Source: Bacteroidales bacterium
Lineage (GTDB): Bacteria; Bacteroidota; Bacteroidia; Bacteroidales; ML635J-15
Reading direction: 5' to 3'
Assembly (NCBI GenBank): GCA_028702535.1
Contig: JAQVOR010000015.1
Span: 1,361 to 41,105 of the forward strand
DNA: 39,745 nt
The stretch's first letter is position 1. The number at the start of each line of letters is the position of its first letter. Of the stretch, positions 8,083 through 16,181 are shown piece by piece. The translations under genes and the position numbers were made by a program. Below the pieces are notes generated by a model. That model was not told where the DNA came from. It saw only the letters and a list, made by a program, of their open reading frames with translations, and ran no database searches.

Positions 8083-8140
8083 CGCTCACCCAAATCTACA
8101 ATCCGAGTGTCGTCAATTAATTATTAAAATATTTCATTAA

Positions 8141-8166
8141 GGTGGTTGAGCGAAGTCGAAACCACC
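8141..8166. repeat. GGTGGTT...AACCACC hairpin repeat (short form)
   Basis: GGTGGTT GAGCGAAGTCGA AACCACC forms a 7-bp stem. It lies 40 bases past the DPP-IV stop codon. A longer version with a structured insert is at 21734-21819. Confidence 0.75.
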
Positions 8167-8205
8167 GCTTAATAAAGCCAAAATGTCGCAAATCCTCCGT
8201 TTTCC

Positions 8206-10350
8206 CTACAAATGATCCTCAAAATACCTTGTAACAGTTCGCATTAAATGAACTCTATCAAGTCCACGTACATTATGCTCATGTCCTGGATACACAAAAT
8301 AGTCAAGTAAAACTTTTTTCTCAACGCATTTTTGTACAAAATTTAAACTATGTTGCCAAACAACAACAGGGTCTGCTGTACCATGAATTAACATTAAACG
8401 TCCTGTGAGTTTTTCGGCTTTATTTAAAAGATTACTATTTGCATAGCCCTCTTCGTTATCTTGTGGTTTATCCATATAACGCTCGCCATACATAATTTCA
8501 TATAATTCCCAGTTTATTACAGATCCGCCAGCAACACCAACTTTAAAAATATCTGGATAATCGCACATTAATGTTGTGGTCATAAATCCGCCATAACTCC
8601 AGCCATGAGCACCAATTCTGTCCATATCAACATAACCAAGACTTTCTAAATATTCTATTCCTGTTAATTGGTCTTGAACTTCGATTGTGCCAAGTTGTCT
8701 GTGAATGATATTCTCAAACTCAAGCCCTCGGTTAGCAGAGCCTCTGTTATCAAGAGTGAACATTATATATCCTTGTTGTGCCATGTAATACGCCCATCCG
8801 CCAGCATTTAACCACGAATTTGTAATTAATTGAGCATGTGGTCCACCATAAACATAAACTATTGCAGGATATTTTTTTGTTTCATCAAAATCGGGTGGTA
8901 AAACTATTCGGTAATACAAGTCTGTTACGCCGTCATTGGCTTTTATTGTTCCTACTTCTACATTACCTAATTTAACTTCTGCAAAGGGGTTTTCTGCCTC
9001 TAAAATTGTTGAAACTGTTTTTCCTTTAGTATTGTAAATTTTGTATGTGTTTGGAACAGTAGCACTTGAGAAATTATCAATTATATATTCGCCATCAGTT
9101 GATACAGTAGCATTGTGGCTACCAGCATCTTTAGTTATTCTAATCATTGCACCGCTTGCAATATTCACTCTATAAATATCAAAATCAATTGGCGTTTCTT
9201 TATTTGCTTTGATAATCAAGTCTTTACCATCGGCAGTAAAACCATAAACTTCAATTACTTCATAATTTCCTTTTGTAATTTGTGATATTTCGTTTCCGTT
9301 CATATCATACAAATATAAATGTGAATATCCGTCTTTTCGGGTTTGCCAAATAAATTTATCGGAATCTTTAGGCAAAAAACGTGCAGGATATAATGGCTCT
9401 ACGTATTTATCGTGCTTTTCTTCAAATAGAGTTTTTACAAATTCACCAGATTTAATATTATACTGATTTAATTTCATGTGGTTTTGCTCACGATTTAAAA
9501 CTGCTATCAGAATAGATTTTTCGTCAGGTGTCCAAGCAATATTTGTTAAAAACTGCTCAACTGGCTCACCTGTTTTGATGTAATTGATTTTACCATTTGA
9601 AACATTATATATTCCAAGAGTAACTTCTTCACTTTTCATTCCAGCCATGCAATATTTTACTGGTGCAGGCTCTGCAATTCTCTTATCTGCATCTACAATA
9701 GGATAATCTGTTACCATAGATTCATCTTTGCGATAAAATGCAAGAAAATTGCCATCTGGAGACCAAAATGTTCCTTTTTCAATGCCAAATTCGTTGCGAG
9801 AAACTGTTTGTCCATAAACAATACCTTTATCCCTTTCAGAACTAACAGAAGTTACCTTTCCTTTGGAATCCATTATTGATAAATTATTGTCGATAGTGTA
9901 TGCAATCATTGAATTAGCATCGCATACGTCCATGTTTTCAGGAGTTTCGCCTAATGTGAAATATTTGTCAATTTCATTCTTTTTAACATTAAAATAAACA
10001 ATATCACTGCCATTATTAAAGCGAATTACATCTTTATTTTCCCAAGTATATGAAGGAAAATGTCGCAATTCTTTTTTGGTAGCATCAAGCAAAACCGAGT
10101 TTATTTTAGCTAAATCAATTAAGTTTGTTTCTTTCTTTAAGTTTATTGATTTCTCAATAAGAACTGTATCCTCAATATAAGTAAACATTTTTGTATCAGG
10201 TCTAAATTGTGCAGATCTGATGTATTCAGGATAATATTCTCGCCAAACACCAACAATTGCATCGTCTATTGTAAGTTCTTTGGTCTGCGAAAAACTGAGC
10301 TGTGTTGATAATAACAACAAACTAATTGCTAATAATACCGTTCTTTTCAT
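8206..10350 (-). CDS. Dipeptidyl peptidase IV-type serine peptidase (family S9)
   Basis: A 714-aa exported prolyl oligopeptidase-family enzyme that removes N-terminal dipeptides, typically after proline or alanine, from peptides in the periplasm. Residues 1-21 are a signal peptide (LSFSQ). About 70-465 form the DPP-IV N-terminal beta-propeller, including the double-glutamate-like segment SVSSERDKGIVYG and the sequence ENMDVCDANSMIAYT. About 470-714 are the alpha/beta hydrolase domain with nucleophile Ser585 in GWSYGGF, Asp660 in GTADPVV and His692 in GHEHNVRG. The length is normal for bacterial DPP-IV. It is transcribed away from the VanX-like gene, with 43 bases between the two starts and a TATCTTTG promoter box in that gap. 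Substrate preference cannot be read from sequence. Confidence 0.95.
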   Translation of the reverse strand: MKRTVLLAISLLLLSTQLSFSQTKELTIDDAIVGVWREYYPEYIRSAQFRPDTKMFTYIEDTVLIEKSINLKKETNLIDLAKINSVLLDATKKELRHFPSYTWENKDVIRFNNGSDIVYFNVKKNEIDKYFTLGETPENMDVCDANSMIAYTIDNNLSIMDSKGKVTSVSSERDKGIVYGQTVSRNEFGIEKGTFWSPDGNFLAFYRKDESMVTDYPIVDADKRIAEPAPVKYCMAGMKSEEVTLGIYNVSNGKINYIKTGEPVEQFLTNIAWTPDEKSILIAVLNREQNHMKLNQYNIKSGEFVKTLFEEKHDKYVEPLYPARFLPKDSDKFIWQTRKDGYSHLYLYDMNGNEISQITKGNYEVIEVYGFTADGKDLIIKANKETPIDFDIYRVNIASGAMIRITKDAGSHNATVSTDGEYIIDNFSSATVPNTYKIYNTKGKTVSTILEAENPFAEVKLGNVEVGTIKANDGVTDLYYRIVLPPDFDETKKYPAIVYVYGGPHAQLITNSWLNAGGWAYYMAQQGYIMFTLDNRGSANRGLEFENIIHRQLGTIEVQDQLTGIEYLESLGYVDMDRIGAHGWSYGGFMTTTLMCDYPDIFKVGVAGGSVINWELYEIMYGERYMDKPQDNEEGYANSNLLNKAEKLTGRLMLIHGTADPVVVWQHSLNFVQKCVEKKVLLDYFVYPGHEHNVRGLDRVHLMRTVTRYFEDHL

Positions 10351-10379
10351 TATTTTTGATTTTTATTTTGATTATTTTA

Positions 10380-10387
10380 CAAAGATA
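10380..10387 (-). promoter_or_regulatory. Candidate -7 box (TATCTTTG) of the DPP-IV gene
   Basis: On the minus strand TATCTTTG matches TAnnTTTG exactly, 29 bases upstream of the DPP-IV start. It sits in the 43-base gap shared with the divergent VanX-like gene. Confidence 0.5.
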
Positions 10388-10393
10388 TAGTTT

Positions 10394-11164
10394 ATGTTAA
10401 AAAAACTGCGAATATTACTGATTATTTTGGTTCTTTCAAGTTGTTTTTATGATTGTCAATCTAAACAATCAAGCGATAATCAAGTAAAAACTGTTGAGCA
10501 AAATTTAGTTGTTACTCCCAAAATCAAACCTGAAAGTAAAGCCGAAAAATGCTTGCAATCAATGGGTTTAGTTAATATTAAAGATTCTTTACCTAATTTA
10601 ATTATTGATTTAAAATATTCTACAACTGATAATTTTATTGGAATTGATTTTTATGGCGATATCACTAATGCTTTTGTCCAAAATGAATGTCTGATAAAAT
10701 TACAAAACGCATATCAAATCTTGCAAAATAAAAAACCTGAATATACTTTTATTGTGTTTGATGCGGTGCGAAGTCTTGAGGCTCAACAACTTATGTGGGA
10801 TTCGGTGGACGTTCCACAAAATATCAAGCATTGGTATGTTGCAAATCCAGCAAAAGGCTCTATTCATAATTTCGGAATGGCTCTCGATATCAGTATTGTG
10901 GATGATACTGGAAATGTGCTGGATATGGGAACGGAATTCGATTATTTTGGGGAACTTGCTTATCCTAATAAAACCGAATATTTTTATCAAAATGGTAATT
11001 TAAGCGAACAACAATATCAAAATCGAAATTTGTTAATGAGTATTATGGCTGATGCAGGTTTTTACGTCTCAAAAACTGAGTGGTGGCACTATAATGCTGC
11101 ATCGCTTGCTTATTCTAAAAATAAATACGAAATATTTAGCTTGAAAAATTGTGCCGATGAATAA
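10394..11164 (+). CDS. D-alanyl-D-alanine dipeptidase-like lipoprotein (VanX/DdpX, family M15D)
   Basis: A 256-aa zinc metallopeptidase expected to cleave D-Ala-D-Ala or related D,D-dipeptides. The first 16 residues are a lipoprotein signal ending LSSC, with Cys17 as lipidation site, so it is probably anchored in the periplasm. The family motifs are present in order: YSTTDNFIG, FDAVRSLEAQQLMWD (catalytic arginine), SIHNFGMALDIS (the SxHxxGxAxD zinc site) and EWWHYN (glutamate plus third zinc ligand). It is the first gene of a tight plus-strand run; its stop overlaps the aroB start (ATGAATAA). No VanH, VanA or VanRS-type genes are near, so a role in peptide or peptidoglycan turnover is more likely than glycopeptide resistance. 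Confidence 0.9.
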   Translation: MLKKLRILLIILVLSSCFYDCQSKQSSDNQVKTVEQNLVVTPKIKPESKAEKCLQSMGLVNIKDSLPNLIIDLKYSTTDNFIGIDFYGDITNAFVQNECLIKLQNAYQILQNKKPEYTFIVFDAVRSLEAQQLMWDSVDVPQNIKHWYVANPAKGSIHNFGMALDISIVDDTGNVLDMGTEFDYFGELAYPNKTEYFYQNGNLSEQQYQNRNLLMSIMADAGFYVSKTEWWHYNAASLAYSKNKYEIFSLKNCADE

Positions 11165-12173
11165 TAACACTCATAATTATATAAGCAATTCCGATATCAA
11201 AATTGGATTGCCAGCAATTGAGTTTAAACAGTTACTCAATAATCGACGAACTATTATTATTAGTGATGAAAATCTTTTTTGTTTATATCCTCAGGTTTTT
11301 GAAGGTTTTGATAAGATTATTTTACCAAGTGGCGAGGATACAAAAAGCCTTAAAACAGTTGAGCTTTTAATTTCTGAATTTGTTAAACTTAATCTTGATA
11401 GAAATTCATTTATTCTTGGATTTGGTGGTGGGGTAATTTGCGATATTACTGGATTTGTTGCAAGTGTTTTTATGCGTGGTCTTAATTTTGGATTTATTGC
11501 TTCGAGTTTATTGGCTCAAATAGACGCTGCAATTGGCGGAAAAAATGGCGTCGATTTTGGTAATTATAAAAATTATATTGGTTGTTTTAATAATCCAGAG
11601 TTTGTTATTTGTGATCCGATTTTGCTTAAAACTTTACCAGATAATGAATATAAAAGCGGATTGGGTGAAGTGTTAAAATATGCGGTAATTCAAAGTAAAA
11701 ATGAACTGTTTAATTATCTTAATCAAAATGCTGAACAAATTCTTGCTAAAAATCAAAATTCACTTAATGTTGTGGTAAATCAATGCGTTAAAACAAAATC
11801 TGATATTGTTGCAAAAGACCCTTTTGATAAAGGTTTTAGACAAATTTTAAATTTTGGGCATAGCTTTGGACATTGCATTGAGAAAATTGAAAATATCCCA
11901 CACGGAATAGCAGTTGTTTATGGAATGAGAATCGCTTTGAAATTGGCAGTAAAAAAAGGTCTTTTAAGTTCAGATTCTCAAAATAATACTTTAAAACTCT
12001 TTGCAAAATTTGGATTTACTGAAGATATAATACTAAGTGATGAACATTTTAAAATTTTGGCAGGAGATAAAAAGAAAAATTTAGATTTAATCAAACTTGT
12101 TATAATTACAGATATTGGCAAACCAGAATTTGTAAATTTTAAAATAGATGAAATAAAAAACTTGTTAAAATGA
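11157..12173 (+). CDS. aroB: 3-dehydroquinate synthase
   Basis: Second step of the shikimate pathway: DAHP to 3-dehydroquinate, using NAD+ and a divalent metal. The track starts at GTG 11151, but ATG 11157 is preferred because it overlaps the previous stop as ATGAATAA and gives a 338-aa protein. Family motifs: FGGGVICDITGFVASVFMRG, SSLLAQIDAAIGGKNGVDF, NYIGCFNNP, LGEVLKYAVI (metal glutamate) and NFGHSFGHCIE (metal histidines). It is slightly shorter than the usual 350-370 residues. It is followed by a 64-aa ORF through an ATGA overlap and then aroA, so the genes are almost certainly co-transcribed and translationally coupled. Confidence 0.97.
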   Translation: MNNNTHNYISNSDIKIGLPAIEFKQLLNNRRTIIISDENLFCLYPQVFEGFDKIILPSGEDTKSLKTVELLISEFVKLNLDRNSFILGFGGGVICDITGFVASVFMRGLNFGFIASSLLAQIDAAIGGKNGVDFGNYKNYIGCFNNPEFVICDPILLKTLPDNEYKSGLGEVLKYAVIQSKNELFNYLNQNAEQILAKNQNSLNVVVNQCVKTKSDIVAKDPFDKGFRQILNFGHSFGHCIEKIENIPHGIAVVYGMRIALKLAVKKGLLSSDSQNNTLKLFAKFGFTEDIILSDEHFKILAGDKKKNLDLIKLVIITDIGKPEFVNFKIDEIKNLLK

Positions 12174-12364
12174 GTTTTGATAAAGTAAATACTGTTTGTA
12201 AGAAAATTATTGTTGTTGAAGTCTTTGATAAGAAAAAGTCAAAGACAAGGCTTTCGAAACTTTTGAAATCAAGGAGTTTACATTTTGTACATGACTGTTT
12301 CAAAAGTGAGAGTAACGAAGTATTTGACGTTTTCTTGCAAAGACTAAATATAAAAACACAATGA
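12170..12364 (+). CDS. 64-aa unknown ORF coupled between aroB and aroA
   Basis: This small frame starts with ATG inside the aroB stop (ATGA at 12170-12173) and ends with TGA inside the aroA start (ATGATAA at 12361), so it fills the gap exactly. The product is basic and lysine-rich (KKKSKTRLSKLLKSRS in the middle) with two short beta-like or helical segments and two cysteines; there is no signal peptide or membrane helix. I do not recognise a family. The exact fit at both ends argues that it is translated. It could be a small regulator or partner of the flanking enzymes, a remnant of another shikimate gene, or simply a spacer frame that keeps ribosomes moving. Confidence 0.55.
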   Translation: MSFDKVNTVCKKIIVVEVFDKKKSKTRLSKLLKSRSLHFVHDCFKSESNEVFDVFLQRLNIKTQ

Positions 12365-13593
12365 TAACTGCACCATCTTCAAAGAGCTATGAACAAAGAC
12401 TTCTTGTCGCTGCACTTTTATCACGTGGCGAATGTATTTTGAAAAATTCTGGTAATTGCGATGATATAATAGCTGCACGAGAAATCGTAAAAAAATTAGG
12501 ACTTGAAATTACAGAGACAAATAATAGCTTGATACTTAAACCTGCTGCAGTATCTGATTCTAATGAGATTAATTGTGGCGAATCAGCAATGAATGCGAGA
12601 TTGTTTGCTCCAGTTTCATGTTTATTTAAGAATCATTTTACGCTCACAGGCAGCGGTAGTTTGCTTAGCCGTCCTATTGCGACAGATTTTTATATTTTTA
12701 AGCAAATGGGCTGCATTATTGATGACAAAAAGCATTTGCCAATTAATTTTGAAAATGCTCAATTAAAATCTGGAACTTATAATATTGATGGCAGTAAAAC
12801 ATCACAACTTATTAGTGGATTAATGATGGCTTTGCCTGTTATGTCGGGCAATTCCGAGTTAATTGTGCATAATCCTGTAAGTTTGTCGTATATTTATCTT
12901 ACACAGCAAATTATGGCTGATACAGGTGTGAAATCTAATATTATTACAGATAAATCTAGAAATTTAATAATAAATATTCCTGGAAATCAATCATATATTG
13001 CTGGAACATACATAATTGATGGCGATTGGAGTGGAGCAGCAAATTTTTTAGTCGCTGCCGCAATTTTTGGAAATATAGAAATTAGCGGTTTGTCAATAGA
13101 CTCAAAGCAAGCAGACAAAAACATTTTAAAAATATTTGATCTTGCAAATGTAAAATATCAAATTGAGGATAATAAAATCACTGTCAATAAATCAAAAATT
13201 GTTGCCTTTAACTTTGATGCTACAAATTGCCCAGATATTATTCCTATTGCAATTGTTTTGGCATGTTTTGCAGATGAACAAAGTGTGATTTTAGGTGCAA
13301 ATAGATTAAAGCATAAAGAAAGTTCCAGAGCCGAAGTTATGAAAACAGAATTAGAAAAAGCTGGTATATCAATCGAAATATTGAATGATAAAATACATGT
13401 AAATCCTGCAAAAGAAATTAAACAAACCGATTTTGATTCTCATAATGACCACCGTATTGCAATGGCTTTATCTATTTTGAGTATTTCAATAAATTCTGAT
13501 TCTATTATCAAAAATAAAGAATGTGTGGCAAAATCTTATCCTAATTTCTACAAAGATTTTTGTATATTTGTTAAGGATATTGAAAAAAAATAA
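12361..13593 (+). CDS. aroA: 3-phosphoshikimate 1-carboxyvinyltransferase (EPSP synthase)
   Basis: Transfers enolpyruvyl from PEP to shikimate 3-phosphate. The 410-aa protein keeps the family outline: N-terminal APSSKSYEQRLLVAALLSRG (lysine of the SKS motif), CGESAMNARLFAPV where most enzymes have NAGTAMRPL, GSGSLLSRPI, the shikimate-binding DGSKTSQLISGLMMALP, DGDWSGAANFL, and C-terminal SHNDHRIAMALSIL. It is somewhat shorter and more divergent than the E. coli enzyme (about 427 aa), as is usual in Bacteroidetes. The start overlaps the stop of the 64-aa ORF (ATGATAA). The substitution at the PEP-site glycine region (GESAMN) lies where glyphosate sensitivity is determined in other enzymes, but tolerance cannot be concluded. 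Confidence 0.93.
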   Translation: MITAPSSKSYEQRLLVAALLSRGECILKNSGNCDDIIAAREIVKKLGLEITETNNSLILKPAAVSDSNEINCGESAMNARLFAPVSCLFKNHFTLTGSGSLLSRPIATDFYIFKQMGCIIDDKKHLPINFENAQLKSGTYNIDGSKTSQLISGLMMALPVMSGNSELIVHNPVSLSYIYLTQQIMADTGVKSNIITDKSRNLIINIPGNQSYIAGTYIIDGDWSGAANFLVAAAIFGNIEISGLSIDSKQADKNILKIFDLANVKYQIEDNKITVNKSKIVAFNFDATNCPDIIPIAIVLACFADEQSVILGANRLKHKESSRAEVMKTELEKAGISIEILNDKIHVNPAKEIKQTDFDSHNDHRIAMALSILSISINSDSIIKNKECVAKSYPNFYKDFCIFVKDIEKK

Positions 13594-13608
13594 TTGTATT
13601 TAAATTAA

Positions 13609-14679
13609 ATGAATGTTTTAGCTAAATATCAACTTTATGATGACCCATTAAGTCTGTTTTCAAAGATGATTGATGATATTATGGCCGCTCAGCACAGCAT
13701 TTATTTACAAACATTTAGATTTGCAAATGATTTTATTGGAAAGAGGTTTAGGACAGCTCTGAACAGAAAAATAAAAGACGGTGTTAAGATTGTGGTGCTT
13801 ATAGATTCGTGGGGAACTGGTGTAAATGAGTCGTTTTTTAGAGAAATGATTGATTTAGGTGCTAAAGTAAAATTCTTTCAAAAAATAAAATTTAGTTTTG
13901 ATATTTTTTCAAGAAATCACAGACGTAATCATCGTAAATTGCTGATTATCGATAATAATATTTCTTATATAGGTTCCTTAAATATTACAACATATTGTCT
14001 TAATTGGCGTGAGTCCGCCTTGCGTATAACGGGTAATATTGCTAATGAGTTTGTGAAAATTATTGAGGACGATTTTAAAATGTCGAATAAGGTTTATCAA
14101 AATAAGCGTGTTAGCACCGAAAAAATATCTAAAAACGGAATAAATATAATTCGAGATGTGCCAGGAACATTTCAACAGCCTGTTCGCCAAGCATATATAG
14201 ATGCTATCAATTCTGCAAAAGAAGAAATCATTATCGAAACTCCATATTTTCTTCCTGCAAGTTTATTACGTAAAAGCATTTATAAAGCGGCAGAAAGAGG
14301 AGTGAAGATTAAAATTTTAATGCCCCGACATTCTGATGTGATGCTTTTTGATATTTTACGAAATAGATATCTTGGAAAATATCACAAGAAAAATATTTCT
14401 ATCTTACTATACATGCCTGATAATCTGCATGCTAAAGTTTTTTTGGTGGATAATAAGTACTTTTTAACAGGTTCCAGTAACTTTGATTATCGCAGTATGC
14501 AATTTATGCACGAGATAAATATTGATGGAGAACAAAAAGAAATTGTCAGTTTATTAAAATTACACTTAGATGAAACCATAAGAGATTGTGAACCATTTGA
14601 TTATGAAGATTGGAAAAAGAGATCTGTGTTTCTAAAAATAAATGAAGCTTTGTTTGTGCCTTTTAGGCATTTGTTTTGA
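13609..14679 (+). CDS. Phospholipase D-family protein, cardiolipin synthase-like
   Basis: A 356-aa protein with two HKD motifs: NHRKLLIIDNNISYIGSLNI (first half) and LHAKVFLVDNKYFLTGSSNFDYRSM (second half). This pair defines the PLD superfamily; cardiolipin synthases and related phosphatidyltransferases are the closest in form. The usual two N-terminal membrane helices of Cls are missing: the protein starts directly with the catalytic module, as in ClsB-like enzymes. It begins 15 bases after aroA and ends the plus-strand cluster. A nuclease or other phosphodiesterase activity cannot be excluded from motifs alone. Confidence 0.85.
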   Translation: MNVLAKYQLYDDPLSLFSKMIDDIMAAQHSIYLQTFRFANDFIGKRFRTALNRKIKDGVKIVVLIDSWGTGVNESFFREMIDLGAKVKFFQKIKFSFDIFSRNHRRNHRKLLIIDNNISYIGSLNITTYCLNWRESALRITGNIANEFVKIIEDDFKMSNKVYQNKRVSTEKISKNGINIIRDVPGTFQQPVRQAYIDAINSAKEEIIIETPYFLPASLLRKSIYKAAERGVKIKILMPRHSDVMLFDILRNRYLGKYHKKNISILLYMPDNLHAKVFLVDNKYFLTGSSNFDYRSMQFMHEINIDGEQKEIVSLLKLHLDETIRDCEPFDYEDWKKRSVFLKINEALFVPFRHLF

Positions 14680-15161
14680 GATGTAGTTATCATATTTTTG
14701 TTTTAAAATTTTAAATGAAAATAACAGATTTAAATGACTTGATATTTTTTTAATTTGAAATTTTAAGCTTGTCAAAGAAACACAAACATTTGTTTTAATT
14801 TCAATTGTATATGACCTACAGACAAAATATTTTAAGAGTTATCTGTTTTTATTGATATATATATATATATGTCCTAACGGACAACATTTTTATCTTCTGT
14901 CTTATAACCTGTTAGCCCATAGGGCTTTAATTTTAATAAAAATAATCATAGTATCATTTTTACTTTGTCCGTTAGGACATAAACATTTTTATTAATAACC
15001 ACCTTCAAACTCCTAAGCTTAAGGAAACTATATTGAACATAAATCAGATTTTTTTGCCAACAATATGCAAAACAATTCTATCTTAAACTAATTCTAAAAG
15101 TATTGATATACAGAGGTTAATAATAAATATCTGGGCAATATCAAACAATAATAAAACCCCA
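14680..15161. other. Gene-free interval with inverted-repeat module
   Basis: No coding frame is supported. It holds a (TA)n run at about 14855-14870, the inverted-repeat module at 14868-14981 and, at its right end, the likely aroC promoter. Confidence 0.6.
14868..14981. repeat. 114-bp module bounded by 17-bp perfect inverted repeats
   Basis: TATGTCCTAACGGACAA (14868-14884) and its exact reverse complement (14965-14981) bound 80 bases that contain a further hairpin, AGCCC-ATA-GGGCT. Each arm is itself a small palindrome (TGTCC/GGACA). A (TA) run abuts the left arm. The shape fits a small non-autonomous mobile element or REP-like unit, but no transposase or clear target duplication is visible here. 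Confidence 0.7.
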
Positions 15162-15193
15162 TTGATTTATTTCCGATTTTTTTTCTACATTTG
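15162..15193 (+). promoter_or_regulatory. Candidate aroC promoter
   Basis: TTG at 15162-15164, a 21-base spacer and TACATTTG at 15186-15193 match the Bacteroidetes TTTG/TAnnTTTG pattern. The start codon is 17 bases further on, giving a very short leader. Confidence 0.6.
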
Positions 15194-15210
15194 TTTAAAA
15201 CTTAAAACAG

Positions 15211-16170
15211 ATGAATTCGTTTGGCAGCAAATTTAGGATTAGTATTTATGGCGAATCGCACGGAGAAGAGGTGGGTGTGATTATTGACGGATGTCCTCCT
15301 GGTATTAAATTATCGATAGATGATTTTGAAAAAGATATTGCACGCCGAACCCCAGGACAAGTTGGAACATCAGATAGAATAGAATCCGACAAACCGCTTA
15401 TTAAAAGTGGTATTTATAATGGTTTTACAACAGGAACGCCAATCGCAATAGCATTTTTTAATAATAATTTTATCTCCGAAGATTATAATTTTGATGGATT
15501 TTATCGTCCCGGACATGCTGATTTTACTGCAAATATAAAATATAATGGGTTTAATAATCCACTTGGAGGCGGACATTTTTCGGGTCGTCTAACATTGCCA
15601 TTGGTTGCAGCTGGAGTGATTGCAAAAAAGATATTGCAAAATATTAAAATCCAAGCAAAACTTATCGAAGCTGGAGGAAATAAGGAAATCGAAAAAGCTG
15701 TAAAAATTGCAATAGAACAAGGCGATTCTATTGGTGGAATTATCGAATGCGAGGCTACAAATGTAAAAGCTGGTTATGGAGAACCATTTTTTGACTCGGT
15801 CGAATCTGTAATTTCTCATCTTGCTTTTGCAATACCTGGACTTAAAGCAATTGAGTTTGGCGAAGGATTAAACGCTGCAAAATCGAAAGGTTCAGAGTTT
15901 AATGATGTTTTTATTGATAAAAATGGAACTACTGCAACAAATAATTCAGGCGGAATAAATGGTGGAATTTCAAATGGAAATACAATTTATTTTAGATTGT
16001 ATTTTAAACCGTCGTCAAGCATTAGCAAAGCACAGACCACATATAATTTTAAAACTAATCAAATGGGCGAGTTGAAGATTAAAGGGCGACATGATGCTTG
16101 TTATGCTTTAAGAGTGCCAGTTATTGCTGAAGCTATCACTGCAATTGCTTTAGCGAGTTTTTATCAATAA
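15211..16170 (+). CDS. aroC: Chorismate synthase, short divergent form
   Basis: Last common step of the shikimate pathway: EPSP to chorismate with reduced FMN. At 319 aa it is about 40 residues shorter than the usual 350-360. Conserved pieces: SFGSKFRISIYGESHGEEVGVIIDGCPPG, ARRTPGQVGTSDRIESD, SGIYNGFTTGTPIAI, FYRPGHADFTANIKY and, near the end, KGRHDACYALRVPVIAEA. Both catalytic histidines (in GESHG and RPGHAD) are present. Where most enzymes read YGIRDYRGGGRSSARET this one reads YNGFNNPLGGGHFSGRLT, as in a less common clade. It has its own promoter and is separated by 530 bases from the aroB-aroA cluster. The next gene starts 11 bases after its stop. Confidence 0.93.
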   Translation: MNSFGSKFRISIYGESHGEEVGVIIDGCPPGIKLSIDDFEKDIARRTPGQVGTSDRIESDKPLIKSGIYNGFTTGTPIAIAFFNNNFISEDYNFDGFYRPGHADFTANIKYNGFNNPLGGGHFSGRLTLPLVAAGVIAKKILQNIKIQAKLIEAGGNKEIEKAVKIAIEQGDSIGGIIECEATNVKAGYGEPFFDSVESVISHLAFAIPGLKAIEFGEGLNAAKSKGSEFNDVFIDKNGTTATNNSGGINGGISNGNTIYFRLYFKPSSSISKAQTTYNFKTNQMGELKIKGRHDACYALRVPVIAEAITAIALASFYQ

Positions 16171-16181
16171 AAATATATGAT

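Larger units (their letters stand above)
7309..8205. other. Gene-free repeat-rich interval between NlpC/P60 and DPP-IV genes
   Basis: No plausible coding frame is seen in these 900 bases. The stretch is packed with hairpins, palindromes and partial direct repeats, listed separately. The genes on both sides run toward it (plus from the left, minus from the right), so it is a convergent intergenic region and unlikely to hold promoters for them. Confidence 0.7.

Noticed and set aside
11151-11156. GTG start of aroB
   Set aside because: ATG 11157, two codons later, overlaps the VanX-like stop as ATGAATAA and is the stronger start.
10394-11164. A glycopeptide-resistance (van) cluster
   Set aside because: Only the VanX-like dipeptidase is present; vanH, vanA/B and vanRS homologues are missing, and the neighbours are shikimate genes.
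14855-14870. (TA)n run as a replication or partition site
   Set aside because: Short AT runs are expected at this base composition and no dnaA boxes or partition genes are near.
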